Positions 1 through 5,470 of a stretch of DNA of 5,864 nt are shown piece by piece. Numbering within the stretch: position 1 is the first letter of the stretch; each line of letters starts with the position of its first letter. The stretch is from CAYUAG01 sp964554015 (GTDB lineage Bacteria > Zhuqueibacterota > QNDG01 > CAYUAG01), in the NCBI GenBank assembly GCA_964554015.1, contig CAZKMO010000186.1, positions 1 through 5,864 on the forward strand. The letters are read 5' to 3'. The notes beneath the pieces were generated by a model that searched no databases, was not told the DNA's origin, and worked only from the letters and a program-made list of their open reading frames with translations. The position numbers were made by a program, and so were the translations under genes.

Positions 1-353
1 GTAATTTTCCCTTTTTGAATTAGGCGATCAATTGAATTAGACAAAAACACCTCAAAGATGCTCACAATGCCTAATAAACAAGTGCGAATATGATAAGGAG
101 CAAAAACAGTACGCATCGTTTCAACCAGATCTCGAGGATCATAGTATCTGTCCCATTCATGGAACATTCTCATTTTGAAATTAGTTCGAACTGAGTCATT
201 TTGGATAACAATTTCCTTTGGGAGATAATCTAGAATTACTTGTTCTTTTGCCAAATATTGAGAAGCAATTACATAATGATAATAGCCAACAACACTCTGC
301 ATTCCATCGTCTGCAATCTCAAAGGCCTTTTTTAATATTTGATCACGAGGCAT
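1..353 (-). CDS. Unrecognised helical protein, 3' end beyond the window; possibly HEPN-like
   Basis: The frame is open from an ATG at 353-351 to the left edge, giving 117 codons with no stop. Its stop lies outside the window. A TAA five codons before this ATG makes it the first possible ATG. The ribosome site is weak (AAGAA about 10 bases upstream). The predicted protein has no signal peptide or clear membrane segment and reads as helical and cytoplasmic, with many aromatics in residues 18-33. Residues 81-105 hold an Arg-x6-His spacing (R81, H88) followed by a hydrophobic helix (CLLGIVSIFEVFLSNSI). A helix of this style occurs in HEPN-type proteins of abortive infection and toxin-antitoxin systems, but one loose motif in a partial protein cannot establish the family. 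It follows the 204-aa gene on the same strand after a 109-bp gap that contains a promoter-like sequence, so it may be transcribed separately. Existence of the gene is likely; function is unknown. Confidence 0.7.
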   Translation of the reverse strand, partial: MPRDQILKKAFEIADDGMQSVVGYYHYVIASQYLAKEQVILDYLPKEIVIQNDSVRTNFKMRMFHEWDRYYDPRDLVETMRTVFAPYHIRTCLLGIVSIFEVFLSNSIDRLIQKGKI

Positions 354-395
354 ATTAATACATTCTTATAGATTTATTTAAATATCTGCGACCTT

Positions 396-432
396 ATAAC
401 AAGTTATTATACAGTTTCCGACTAACAATCAA
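396..432 (-). promoter_or_regulatory. Candidate promoter with small palindrome, for the gene at 353-1
   Basis: On the minus strand an exact TATAAT lies at 411-406. A TTGATT (4 of 6 matches to the -35 consensus) lies at 432-427, with a rather short 15-bp spacer. Transcription would begin near 399, about 46 bases before the ATG at 353. A perfect palindrome with 5-bp arms (ATAAC, 2-base gap, GTTAT) covers 396-407 and overlaps the end of the -10 element and the predicted start. It could be an operator, or chance in AT-rich DNA. The short spacer lowers confidence. Confidence 0.4.
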
Positions 433-462
433 GAAATAAATTACACTTACTCACCACCCAAT

Positions 463-1077
463 CTATCCTCCCCCATCATGCCGTTCCAGCTTCGCCAAAT
501 ATTTTAAATTGTCCCCCGCATCATGTAATTGAAATGGAGCTAGTAATGTACACAAAGAGCCTACCACAGAAATTATAGGACCGACTACATTATTTTTACC
601 ATCTTTAGTTGTTAGTGCAGTAATAGCTAAACCGGTTATTATTAAACCGAATCCAACTTCATATAATATTGCACAATCTTTTATGGCTTTACCAGAGTTG
701 TTTAACAATTCAAATTTTATATCATTCACTATTTTATCATCAACATCATGCATTGTAATATAATCAATCGTAAAGGGCATGATACTATATTTATCGACTA
801 AGATTTCTTTACTGAATTTTTTATTCTGTTCTGTTTTAATATCTAAGGTAAAAAGTTTCTCAGGATCAAACATTTTCTTTTTATATATGCCATGCTTTAT
901 TAAACTACTGGGTATTATAAACAAAGTATCATTTTCATATATTGAAATTTTTTCATGTTCAGCTTTATAAAAATCACCATAAACAGTAAGACCAGTATTA
1001 AGTTTTAAACCCATCCAATTTTGGCCCCAGCAAATACCCGCACTCAATAAAACCATTAATAAAGTTTTTCTCCTCAT
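463..1077 (-). CDS. Exported or membrane-anchored protein of unknown function, 204 aa
   Basis: I do not recognise this protein. It starts with two arginines and a hydrophobic stretch (residues 1-18), which reads as a signal peptide. The cysteine at 16 is preceded by A-G-I, which does not fit a lipobox, so a lipoprotein is unlikely. Residues 20-60 look like small beta strands (MGLKLNTGLTVYGDFYKAE), and the middle part to about 130 is polar and mixed. Two hydrophobic, glycine-rich segments at about 139-157 and 164-183 are joined by a short charged loop (TTKDGKNN). They look like a helical hairpin in the membrane, and a Gly-rich tail closes the protein. The start is well supported: GGAGG lies 7 bases before the ATG. 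The ATG overlaps the stop of an upstream orphan frame (ATGA), so the gene was probably the second member of a two-gene unit. The C-terminal hairpin might alternatively be an oligomerisation element. Confidence 0.8.
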   Translation of the reverse strand: MRRKTLLMVLLSAGICWGQNWMGLKLNTGLTVYGDFYKAEHEKISIYENDTLFIIPSSLIKHGIYKKKMFDPEKLFTLDIKTEQNKKFSKEILVDKYSIMPFTIDYITMHDVDDKIVNDIKFELLNNSGKAIKDCAILYEVGFGLIITGLAITALTTKDGKNNVVGPIISVVGSLCTLLAPFQLHDAGDNLKYLAKLERHDGGG

Positions 1078-1193
1078 TTCTCCCCCTCCAATTTTAACAA
1101 ATCATTTATTAAATTATCTACCAATTTTTTATGTGCAGCGGTAAGCTTTAAATGGAAGTTTATTCTTCCCTGGTTACCAAGGTGTAGCGCTGG
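1074..1193 (-). pseudogene. Orphan C-terminal tail of a lost gene, coupled to the 204-aa gene
   Basis: After the stop of the SPOR gene at 1160, another minus-strand frame runs open from 1193 to a TGA at 1076-1074, 39 codons in all. It contains no ATG and only a late TTG. Its last part, about residues 14-38, reads like real protein: FHLKLTAAHKKLV, then DNLINDLLKLEGEK, a plausible amphipathic helix. Its final codons (GAG GGG GAG AAA TGA) contain the Shine-Dalgarno of the next gene, and its stop overlaps that gene's ATG by 4 bases. This is the usual arrangement of two translationally coupled genes. The simplest reading is that the 5' part of an upstream gene was removed when this DNA was joined behind the SPOR gene. 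The alternative is a noncoding spacer that is open by chance. Confidence 0.4.
1085..1089 (-). promoter_or_regulatory. Strong ribosome binding site of the 204-aa gene
   Basis: GGAGG followed by more purines lies 7 bases before the ATG at 1077. It fixes that start codon. It sits inside the last codons of the orphan tail frame. Confidence 0.75.
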
Positions 1194-1957
1194 TCAAATT
1201 TTTTCTTAAGGCTTTCACCTATGCTTCGTGCCTGGGACATGGAGTCATAGGGTCCTATCCACACCAGATAGAATTTTTTGTCATCTATGAATTTGGTATG
1301 CAGTTCTACCCGGTAATTATGGTTCTCATAAAAAGCTTTTCTCAAGATGGCATTTTGCTGGTTTAAAAAAGCGCCCACCTGTACAGCATACAGCAGTTTT
1401 GATTCTGATACAAATTCAGGGGGAGTGGAATCAGCGGGCATATTGAAATTATTCAGATTTATGCGGGCCATATCTGAGAATTCTGTTTCCGGGTATTGAT
1501 TGATTGCTTCAGAAAATTTAAGCCTGGCTAAATTTTCCTGATCAGTGGCCTGATAGCAGAGCCCCAGCCAATAGCTGCATTTTTGTTTAAGATAATCATT
1601 GGAAGTAGAGTTTATTATCTTTTGAAAATAATCTGTTGCGGTTTTATACAGACCGGAAGTATATTTTAGTAAGGCCAGCCTGTATAAGGCATTATTAAAA
1701 TATTTGGAATCAGGATGGTTATTTACAATTTCGGTATAATATTGCTCTGCGGATTTACCATCGGTTTCCAGCAGACCTTTAAGAAATAATACTGTTTTTT
1801 GATCTGTATGTTCAATCTTTAAGAGAGATGCTTTAGCTTCCTCAAATTTTCCCATACGGATATTATTCACAATCTCTTGTACGGTTTGTGCCTTTCCAGA
1901 CAAGAAAGGAAGCTGTAATAATACTGTGGTTATAAAAATAATAAAATATTTTGTCAT
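1160..1957 (-). CDS. TPR-repeat protein with C-terminal SPOR domain, periplasmic
   Basis: SPOR domains bind peptidoglycan stripped of stem peptides and often mark division-site proteins; the TPR part should bind a partner. From the ATG at 1957 the protein has 265 residues. Residues 1-23 form a signal peptide (hydrophobic core FIIFITTVLLQLPF, likely cleavage after GKA). TPR-like helix pairs cover about 25-170, including ALYRLALLKYTSGLYKTATD and CSYWLGLCYQATDQENLARL. A short proline-containing linker follows, then the SPOR domain at about 188-262, with the typical YAVQVGAF opening and YLVWIGPYDS later. An in-frame ATG at 2005 would add 16 residues (MVMSSMSS...) and bury the signal peptide, so 1957 is preferred. 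It begins 2 bases after the lapB stop with no good ribosome site of its own, which suggests translational coupling. It lies downstream of lapA and lapB, so it is probably co-transcribed with them. The partner and exact role are unknown. Confidence 0.88.
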   Translation of the reverse strand: MTKYFIIFITTVLLQLPFLSGKAQTVQEIVNNIRMGKFEEAKASLLKIEHTDQKTVLFLKGLLETDGKSAEQYYTEIVNNHPDSKYFNNALYRLALLKYTSGLYKTATDYFQKIINSTSNDYLKQKCSYWLGLCYQATDQENLARLKFSEAINQYPETEFSDMARINLNNFNMPADSTPPEFVSESKLLYAVQVGAFLNQQNAILRKAFYENHNYRVELHTKFIDDKKFYLVWIGPYDSMSQARSIGESLKKKFDQRYTLVTREE

Positions 1958-1959
1958 TT

Positions 1960-3099
1960 TTATTCTATAAAAGTATCCCACTGATGACATTGAGGACATA
2001 ACCATAAGGGTGTATCTGAGGTATAGTTACATTCCGAACAAGAATAGGTTTGAATCTGTTTTTGTTCAGTCTTTAAGTAGTCCAGTGCTTTTTTGATAGC
2101 TTGTTGATAATCTTTTTGATTCTGAAGAAGAGAGATTAACAAAAAATTTGCCTTTACATTTTGCGGATTTTTATTTAACAGCTGATGGCAAATCTGTATG
2201 GCTTTATCATCTTGTCCCTGTTTTTTATAAAATTCAGCTTGGGCAATCAAGGTGGGGATATTATTTTTATTCTTCTTTAGTATTTGTTTATATAATTCTT
2301 CAATTTCTCCATACCTGCCTATTTCAAAGAGGGTTTCTTTCAGTCGATTAAAAGCAAAATATGCCTTTTCCGGAATGTTTTCGGTTAAATCCTTCCAGCT
2401 TTTTATGGCATCATTCTGCCTGTTACTTCTAAGATAAGAATCTCCCAGATATAGATAAGCAGGTATACACTTATTGTCTATTTTGATGGCTTCCCGGAAG
2501 GCAAGACGGGCATCATGTTCCTGTTTTTTATTAATTAAATCGAGACCAGATTGGACTTTATAAAGCGCGAGAATATGGTTATTTTTTTTCTTTTCCAATT
2601 TATCAATTCTCTGCCGATAGCGGAAAGCATTTTCCCAATCGCCTTTTTTTTCATATAGGGAAAGTAGAGTATTGATAATTTTAATATTCTTTTTGGCTGA
2701 TTTTGCCATCTTATTTGCCGTGTAGATTGCTTTGTCAACTTGACCATCGGCAATATAATCTTTGATCAAGTAGCTGTTGATAGTATCAATCATTGCTTTA
2801 GAAACATCTTCTCTGATAACCAATGATTTGTGGATTTTTGCCGCTCTGTCAGGATATCCCTGTTCCCGTAAAAGGTTTCCCAGAGTAATATACGCTCTTA
2901 TATTATCGCTATTGTTTTTAACCGTAGATTTGAGTTTTTGTATAGCTTTGGATCTTTTCCCTTCCAGAAGAAGATGCAGGGCATCAACATAGGTAGAAGA
3001 TACCAGGTCATATTTCTTCTTTTTTCTTTTGTTAAAGAATAAAATCATCAGAGTTACAATAATAATTACTATTAAGGCTATATAGTAATAAAACGGCAT
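1960..3099 (-). CDS. lapB: LapB-type TPR protein with C-terminal rubredoxin-like metal ribbon
   Basis: LapB (YciM) is an inner-membrane protein that in Escherichia coli directs FtsH to degrade LpxC and so limits lipopolysaccharide synthesis. The 379 residues follow that plan. A single membrane helix (about 4-22) is followed by a basic stop-transfer stretch (NKRKKKK). TPR-like helix pairs fill about 34-342, for instance AYLYLGDSYLRSNRQNDAIK and LIAQAEFYKKQGQDDKAIQI. The end is a four-cysteine ribbon with C354, C357, C368 and C371 in the pattern YxCxxC...WLCPQCxxWDTF, the hallmark that separates LapB from ordinary TPR proteins. Length is close to the E. coli protein. All four metal ligands are present. 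GAGGA 6 bases before the ATG lies within the last codons of lapA, and only 2 bases separate the genes. The family call is firm; control of LpxC in this organism is inference. Confidence 0.9.
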   Translation of the reverse strand: MPFYYYIALIVIIIVTLMILFFNKRKKKKYDLVSSTYVDALHLLLEGKRSKAIQKLKSTVKNNSDNIRAYITLGNLLREQGYPDRAAKIHKSLVIREDVSKAMIDTINSYLIKDYIADGQVDKAIYTANKMAKSAKKNIKIINTLLSLYEKKGDWENAFRYRQRIDKLEKKKNNHILALYKVQSGLDLINKKQEHDARLAFREAIKIDNKCIPAYLYLGDSYLRSNRQNDAIKSWKDLTENIPEKAYFAFNRLKETLFEIGRYGEIEELYKQILKKNKNNIPTLIAQAEFYKKQGQDDKAIQICHQLLNKNPQNVKANFLLISLLQNQKDYQQAIKKALDYLKTEQKQIQTYSCSECNYTSDTPLWLCPQCHQWDTFIE

Positions 3100-3101
3100 A
3101 C

Positions 3102-3461
3102 TTATTCCTCGTCTGTTTTATTTATGGGTTCAGTAGTTTCGTCAGATTCCTGTAAATCAGAAGTTTCAATTTCTTCTTCAATACTGGCATTACGTAAACG
3201 ATTAAGCTCATCTTTAACTTTTTTAGCTTCTCTTTGTAAAGTAAAGTTTTGTTGTTTTAAGCTAAAAATCTTAAAGATAGAAACAGCAAACCAGGTTATC
3301 ATACCGGCTATGAAAGAGAGGAAAACAATAAGATAAAGAGGAACAACCGGTGATTCCCAGGACACAATACGAACAGAGACAGCCTGTTCCTGATTCTGTA
3401 TGGCAAATCCTAATATTATGATAATTAATAAAGCACCAAAAATCCATTTAAAAATCCACAT
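3102..3461 (-). CDS. lapA: LapA-family (DUF1049) inner-membrane protein
   Basis: LapA (YciS) is the small membrane partner encoded beside LapB, involved in lipopolysaccharide assembly control. The protein has 119 residues. Transmembrane helix 1 is at about 4-21 (FKWIFGALLIIIILGFA), followed by the family-typical N-Q-E segment and a short beta-like stretch (VSVRIVSWES). Transmembrane helix 2 is at about 41-64. A charged, probably coiled-coil segment follows (about 66-98, LKQQNFTLQREAKKVKDELN), then an acidic tail rich in Glu, Asp and Thr. The tail makes it a little longer than the roughly 100-residue enterobacterial protein. The start is supported by AAGGAG 6 bases upstream. It lies 26 bases after miaB and 2 bases before lapB, and the lapA-lapB order matches that in Proteobacteria. 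The pairing strengthens both calls, since DUF1049 proteins are weakly conserved in sequence. Confidence 0.85.
   Translation of the reverse strand: MWIFKWIFGALLIIIILGFAIQNQEQAVSVRIVSWESPVVPLYLIVFLSFIAGMITWFAVSIFKIFSLKQQNFTLQREAKKVKDELNRLRNASIEEEIETSDLQESDETTEPINKTDEE
3106..3110 (-). promoter_or_regulatory. Ribosome binding site of lapB inside the lapA 3' end
   Basis: GAGGA lies 6 bases before the lapB ATG and is made of the last two sense codons of lapA (GAG GAA). Translation of the two genes is probably coupled. Confidence 0.65.
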
Positions 3462-3467
3462 AATTTG

Positions 3468-3473
3468 CTCCTT
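3468..3473 (-). promoter_or_regulatory. Ribosome binding site of lapA
   Basis: AAGGAG lies 6 bases before the lapA ATG, in the 26-base gap after miaB. It is the best Shine-Dalgarno of the four-gene operon and suggests lapA is translated independently of miaB. Confidence 0.7.
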
Positions 3474-3487
3474 TTTACCAAAATTTA

Positions 3488-4810
3488 TTAACTAACCAAT
3501 ACACCTCTTAAGGTTGCTCCCCTGCATTCTTTTAATTTTATGGAGACCAGATTACCGATTACTGCTTTATCACCAGGAAAAACAATGTCATAATTGGTAG
3601 AAGTTTTACCCCAAAGTTCACTATGAGAATGTTTACTGAAGGTCTCAGGTATCACTTCTACTTCTTTTCCTATCATGGTTTTCTTTTTTTTCAGAGATAT
3701 TCTTCTTTGCAGCTGAATTATGGTGTTAAGTCTGTGTAATCTTATTTTTTCCGGAATGTGATTTTTCATAGTTGCAGCCTTGGTACCAGGACGGGGAGAA
3801 TATTTATAGAGATAAGCATTATCAAAACGAATTTCCTTAATTAAATCTACGGTTTTCTGAAAATCCCTTTCAGTTTCTCCGGGAAAACCGACCATAATAT
3901 CAGTAGTAAGGGAGAGTTCAGGAATCATGTGTCTGGCTTTAGCCACCAGATGTATATAATCTTCTCTGGAATATTGTCGGTTCATCAAATCAAGAATTCT
4001 GGTTGAGCCGGATTGCACCGGCAAATGCAGATGAGGGCAAATATTTTCTTCCTTTTGTATTACCTGTAGTATGTCTTCTGATAAATCCTTAGGGTGAGAG
4101 GTCAGAAACCGAATCCTTAGTACCCCTTGTATTTGACTGACAATTTTCAAAAGATCAGGAAAATGGTATTTTCCGTCAAAATAAGTATTAACATTTTGTC
4201 CTAAAAGTACCATCTCACTTTTTCCTGCTCCAACTAGATATTTGATTTCTTTAACTATATCAGTTGAATTTCGGCTTCGTACTTGCCCTCGGGTATAGGG
4301 AACAATACAGTAAGAGCAGAAATTGCTGCATCCGCGTGAAATGGTTACAAAACCGCTGACGCTGGTATGGTTAATTTTTGGATATATTTTTTCATAGGTC
4401 TCATCATTTTGGGATTGAGTATTGATAGACGGTTGTTTATCAGAATTTTCAATAATTTCAGGTATATGTCTATATTGATCAGGACCTATAATAAAATCCA
4501 CATGTGAAATCATTTCAAATAATTCCTTACCCATTCTTTGGGCAGTACACCCGATAATTCCCAGTTTTTTTGAGGATGAATTCTGCTTCCAGGCTGCCAG
4601 GCCCTGAGCCCTCCCCAAAGCACGATTTTCTGCATGTTCCCGAACCGAACAGGTGTTGATTAAGATGATATCAGCTTTATCCTGGGTATCAGCCGGCAGG
4701 TAGCCATGATTCAGAAGAATAGTTGCTATGCGTTCGGAATCATTTTTATTCATCTGGCAGCCATAGGTTTCTATAAAAAAATGCTGATTTTTTTTTCTAA
4801 AATAGGTCAT
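3488..4810 (-). CDS. miaB: tRNA-2-methylthio-N6-dimethylallyladenosine synthase MiaB
   Basis: MiaB is a cytoplasmic radical-SAM methylthiotransferase. It adds a methylthio group to N6-isopentenyladenosine at position 37 of tRNAs that read codons beginning with U. The protein is 440 residues, a normal length. The N-terminal domain carries the three cysteines for the auxiliary iron-sulfur cluster: C18 in TYGCQMNKNDSE, C54 in NTCSVREHAENR and C88 in GCTAQR. The radical-SAM cluster C161-x3-C165-x2-C168 follows in SRGCSNFCSYCIVPYTRG. LPVQSGSTRILDLMNRQYSR and a C-terminal TRAM domain (about 379-440) complete it. The GCQMN and NTCSVREHAENR signatures favour MiaB over MtaB or RimO. The ATG at 4810 is the first possible start, with a TAA three codons earlier in frame. 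Its only Shine-Dalgarno-like run (AGGGA) is 14 bases away, so initiation may be weak. It is the first gene of the leftward operon and diverges from mraZ. Its substrate-making partner miaA is not in the window. Confidence 0.97.
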   Translation of the reverse strand: MTYFRKKNQHFFIETYGCQMNKNDSERIATILLNHGYLPADTQDKADIILINTCSVREHAENRALGRAQGLAAWKQNSSSKKLGIIGCTAQRMGKELFEMISHVDFIIGPDQYRHIPEIIENSDKQPSINTQSQNDETYEKIYPKINHTSVSGFVTISRGCSNFCSYCIVPYTRGQVRSRNSTDIVKEIKYLVGAGKSEMVLLGQNVNTYFDGKYHFPDLLKIVSQIQGVLRIRFLTSHPKDLSEDILQVIQKEENICPHLHLPVQSGSTRILDLMNRQYSREDYIHLVAKARHMIPELSLTTDIMVGFPGETERDFQKTVDLIKEIRFDNAYLYKYSPRPGTKAATMKNHIPEKIRLHRLNTIIQLQRRISLKKKKTMIGKEVEVIPETFSKHSHSELWGKTSTNYDIVFPGDKAVIGNLVSIKLKECRGATLRGVLVS

Positions 4811-4911
4811 ATAAGTTTATGTATTCCCTGTAATATATTTTGATATAAATGTAGTCTATTAAGTGAAAAAATGCAATGATTTTTTAAAAATAAAATTTTT
4901 TCATTTTTTAC

Positions 4912-4942
4912 TTGACATTAATAAATATTTTAGCTTTATTAT
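4912..4942 (+). promoter_or_regulatory. Sigma-70-type promoter of mraZ-rsmH
   Basis: An exact TTGACA lies at 4912-4917. For the -10 element there are two readings: TTTATT at 4935-4940 (17-bp spacer, 4 of 6 matches) or TATTAT at 4937-4942 (19-bp spacer, 5 of 6). Upstream, 4881-4911 is almost pure A and T in runs, like an UP element. Transcription would begin near 4947-4950, at the first MraZ box, leaving a leader of about 65 bases. Confidence 0.65.
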
Positions 4943-4985
4943 GGGTGGGTAAGAATCCCTTAAAATGGGTAAATAAGGGTAAATA
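4942..4985 (+). promoter_or_regulatory. Probable MraZ-binding box array (10-bp lattice)
   Basis: Four consecutive 10-bp units start at 4946: TGGGTAAGAA, TCCCTTAAAA, TGGGTAAATA and AGGGTAAATA. An extra TGGGT lies at 4942, out of phase. MraZ proteins are known to bind repeated TGGG-type boxes about one helical turn apart in front of their own operon. Here the boxes begin next to the -10 element and continue into the leader, so bound MraZ would block transcription (autorepression, inferred). The second unit carries CCC where the others have GGG. Confidence 0.75.
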
Positions 4986-5003
4986 ATCACTTAGATACCT
5001 GAC

Positions 5004-5009
5004 AGGGGG
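5004..5009 (+). promoter_or_regulatory. Ribosome binding site that fixes the TTG start of mraZ
   Basis: AGGGGG lies 5 bases before TTG at 5015. The spacing supports this non-ATG start, which also places the conserved FSGNFKYTVDAKGR opening at the expected N-terminal position. Confidence 0.7.
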
Positions 5010-5014
5010 TTAAT

Positions 5015-5470
5015 TTGGATTTAGCATTTAGTGGAAATTTTAAATATACGGTTGATGCCAAAGGTAGGGTAAATATCCCAGCCCCATACAGGAATCAGAT
5101 GAGAGATAATACCTTTCATATTACCTATGGCCCTAATACCTCATTGTTTGTATATCCTGGAGAAATATTTAAAGAATTTTCCTTAAAACTGGCAAGATCT
5201 TATGGATCTCTGGCCAGTTCTGATGAGGAAAGAAGATACTTATTACAAGTTATGCATGATGCCCACCCCTCCCGGTGTGATCAACAGGGTAGAATAATTG
5301 TTCCCAAAAAACACTTAGAGCATGCTAAAATCGAAAAAGAAGTTCTTATTATTGGTGTAGTGACCAGAATGGAATTCTGGAATCCAGTATTATTCGAAGA
5401 ATTTATGAATAGTGGAAGTTTGAGTAATAATGAACTTATTAAGCGTTTTGGTGGTGCTGACAAATTATGA
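5015..5470 (+). CDS. mraZ: Transcriptional regulator MraZ
   Basis: MraZ is the ring-forming, AbrB-fold DNA-binding protein that opens the dcw cluster and represses its own promoter. The 151 residues contain the expected two swapped-hairpin repeats. Each has the DxxGR motif: D14-G17-R18 in YTVDAKGRVNIP and D89-G92-R93 in CDQQGRIIVP. The rest also matches the family, including FSGNFKY at the start, EERRYLL in the middle and FWNPVLFEEF in the second repeat. Length is normal. Translation starts at TTG, supported by AGGGGG 5 bases upstream; no ATG nearby would keep the conserved N-terminus. Its stop overlaps the rsmH start (ATGA). TGGGT boxes in front of the gene fit autoregulation. The low-efficiency start codon may also hold down its level. 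Confidence 0.97.
   Translation: MDLAFSGNFKYTVDAKGRVNIPAPYRNQMRDNTFHITYGPNTSLFVYPGEIFKEFSLKLARSYGSLASSDEERRYLLQVMHDAHPSRCDQQGRIIVPKKHLEHAKIEKEVLIIGVVTRMEFWNPVLFEEFMNSGSLSNNELIKRFGGADKL

Noticed and set aside
779..970. Plus-strand 63-codon frame inside the 204-aa gene
   Set aside because: It is antisense to the better-supported gene, which has a strong ribosome site and signal peptide; this one has neither.
1078..1159. Intrinsic terminator after the SPOR gene
   Set aside because: The only symmetry is a short AAGCTT-centred palindrome with no following T-run on the minus strand; transcription may read through into the 204-aa gene.
2148..2437. Two overlapping plus-strand frames of 61-67 codons inside lapB
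   Set aside because: They lie antisense to a gene with clear family features, show no ribosome site and encode low-complexity hydrophobic sequence; they are shadows of lapB.
2535..2992. A minus-strand frame (2535-2753) and a plus-strand frame (2777-2992) inside lapB
   Set aside because: Both are alternative-frame readings of the TPR region with no recognisable content.
3124..3336. Plus-strand frame inside lapA
   Set aside because: Its serine-rich composition is what the acidic tail and coiled coil of lapA give when read backwards.
4848..4876. Minus-strand TTGCAT / TACATT as a promoter for miaB
   Set aside because: Only 3 of 6 and 4 of 6 matches in DNA that is almost all A and T; a promoter must exist nearby but this one cannot be singled out.
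4880..4911. Runs of T and A between the divergent operons as a terminator
   Set aside because: There is no GC-rich stem, and both flanking genes start here rather than end; an UP-element-like tract fits better.
5281..5463. Minus-strand 60-codon frame inside mraZ
   Set aside because: It is antisense to a well-conserved gene and has no support of its own.
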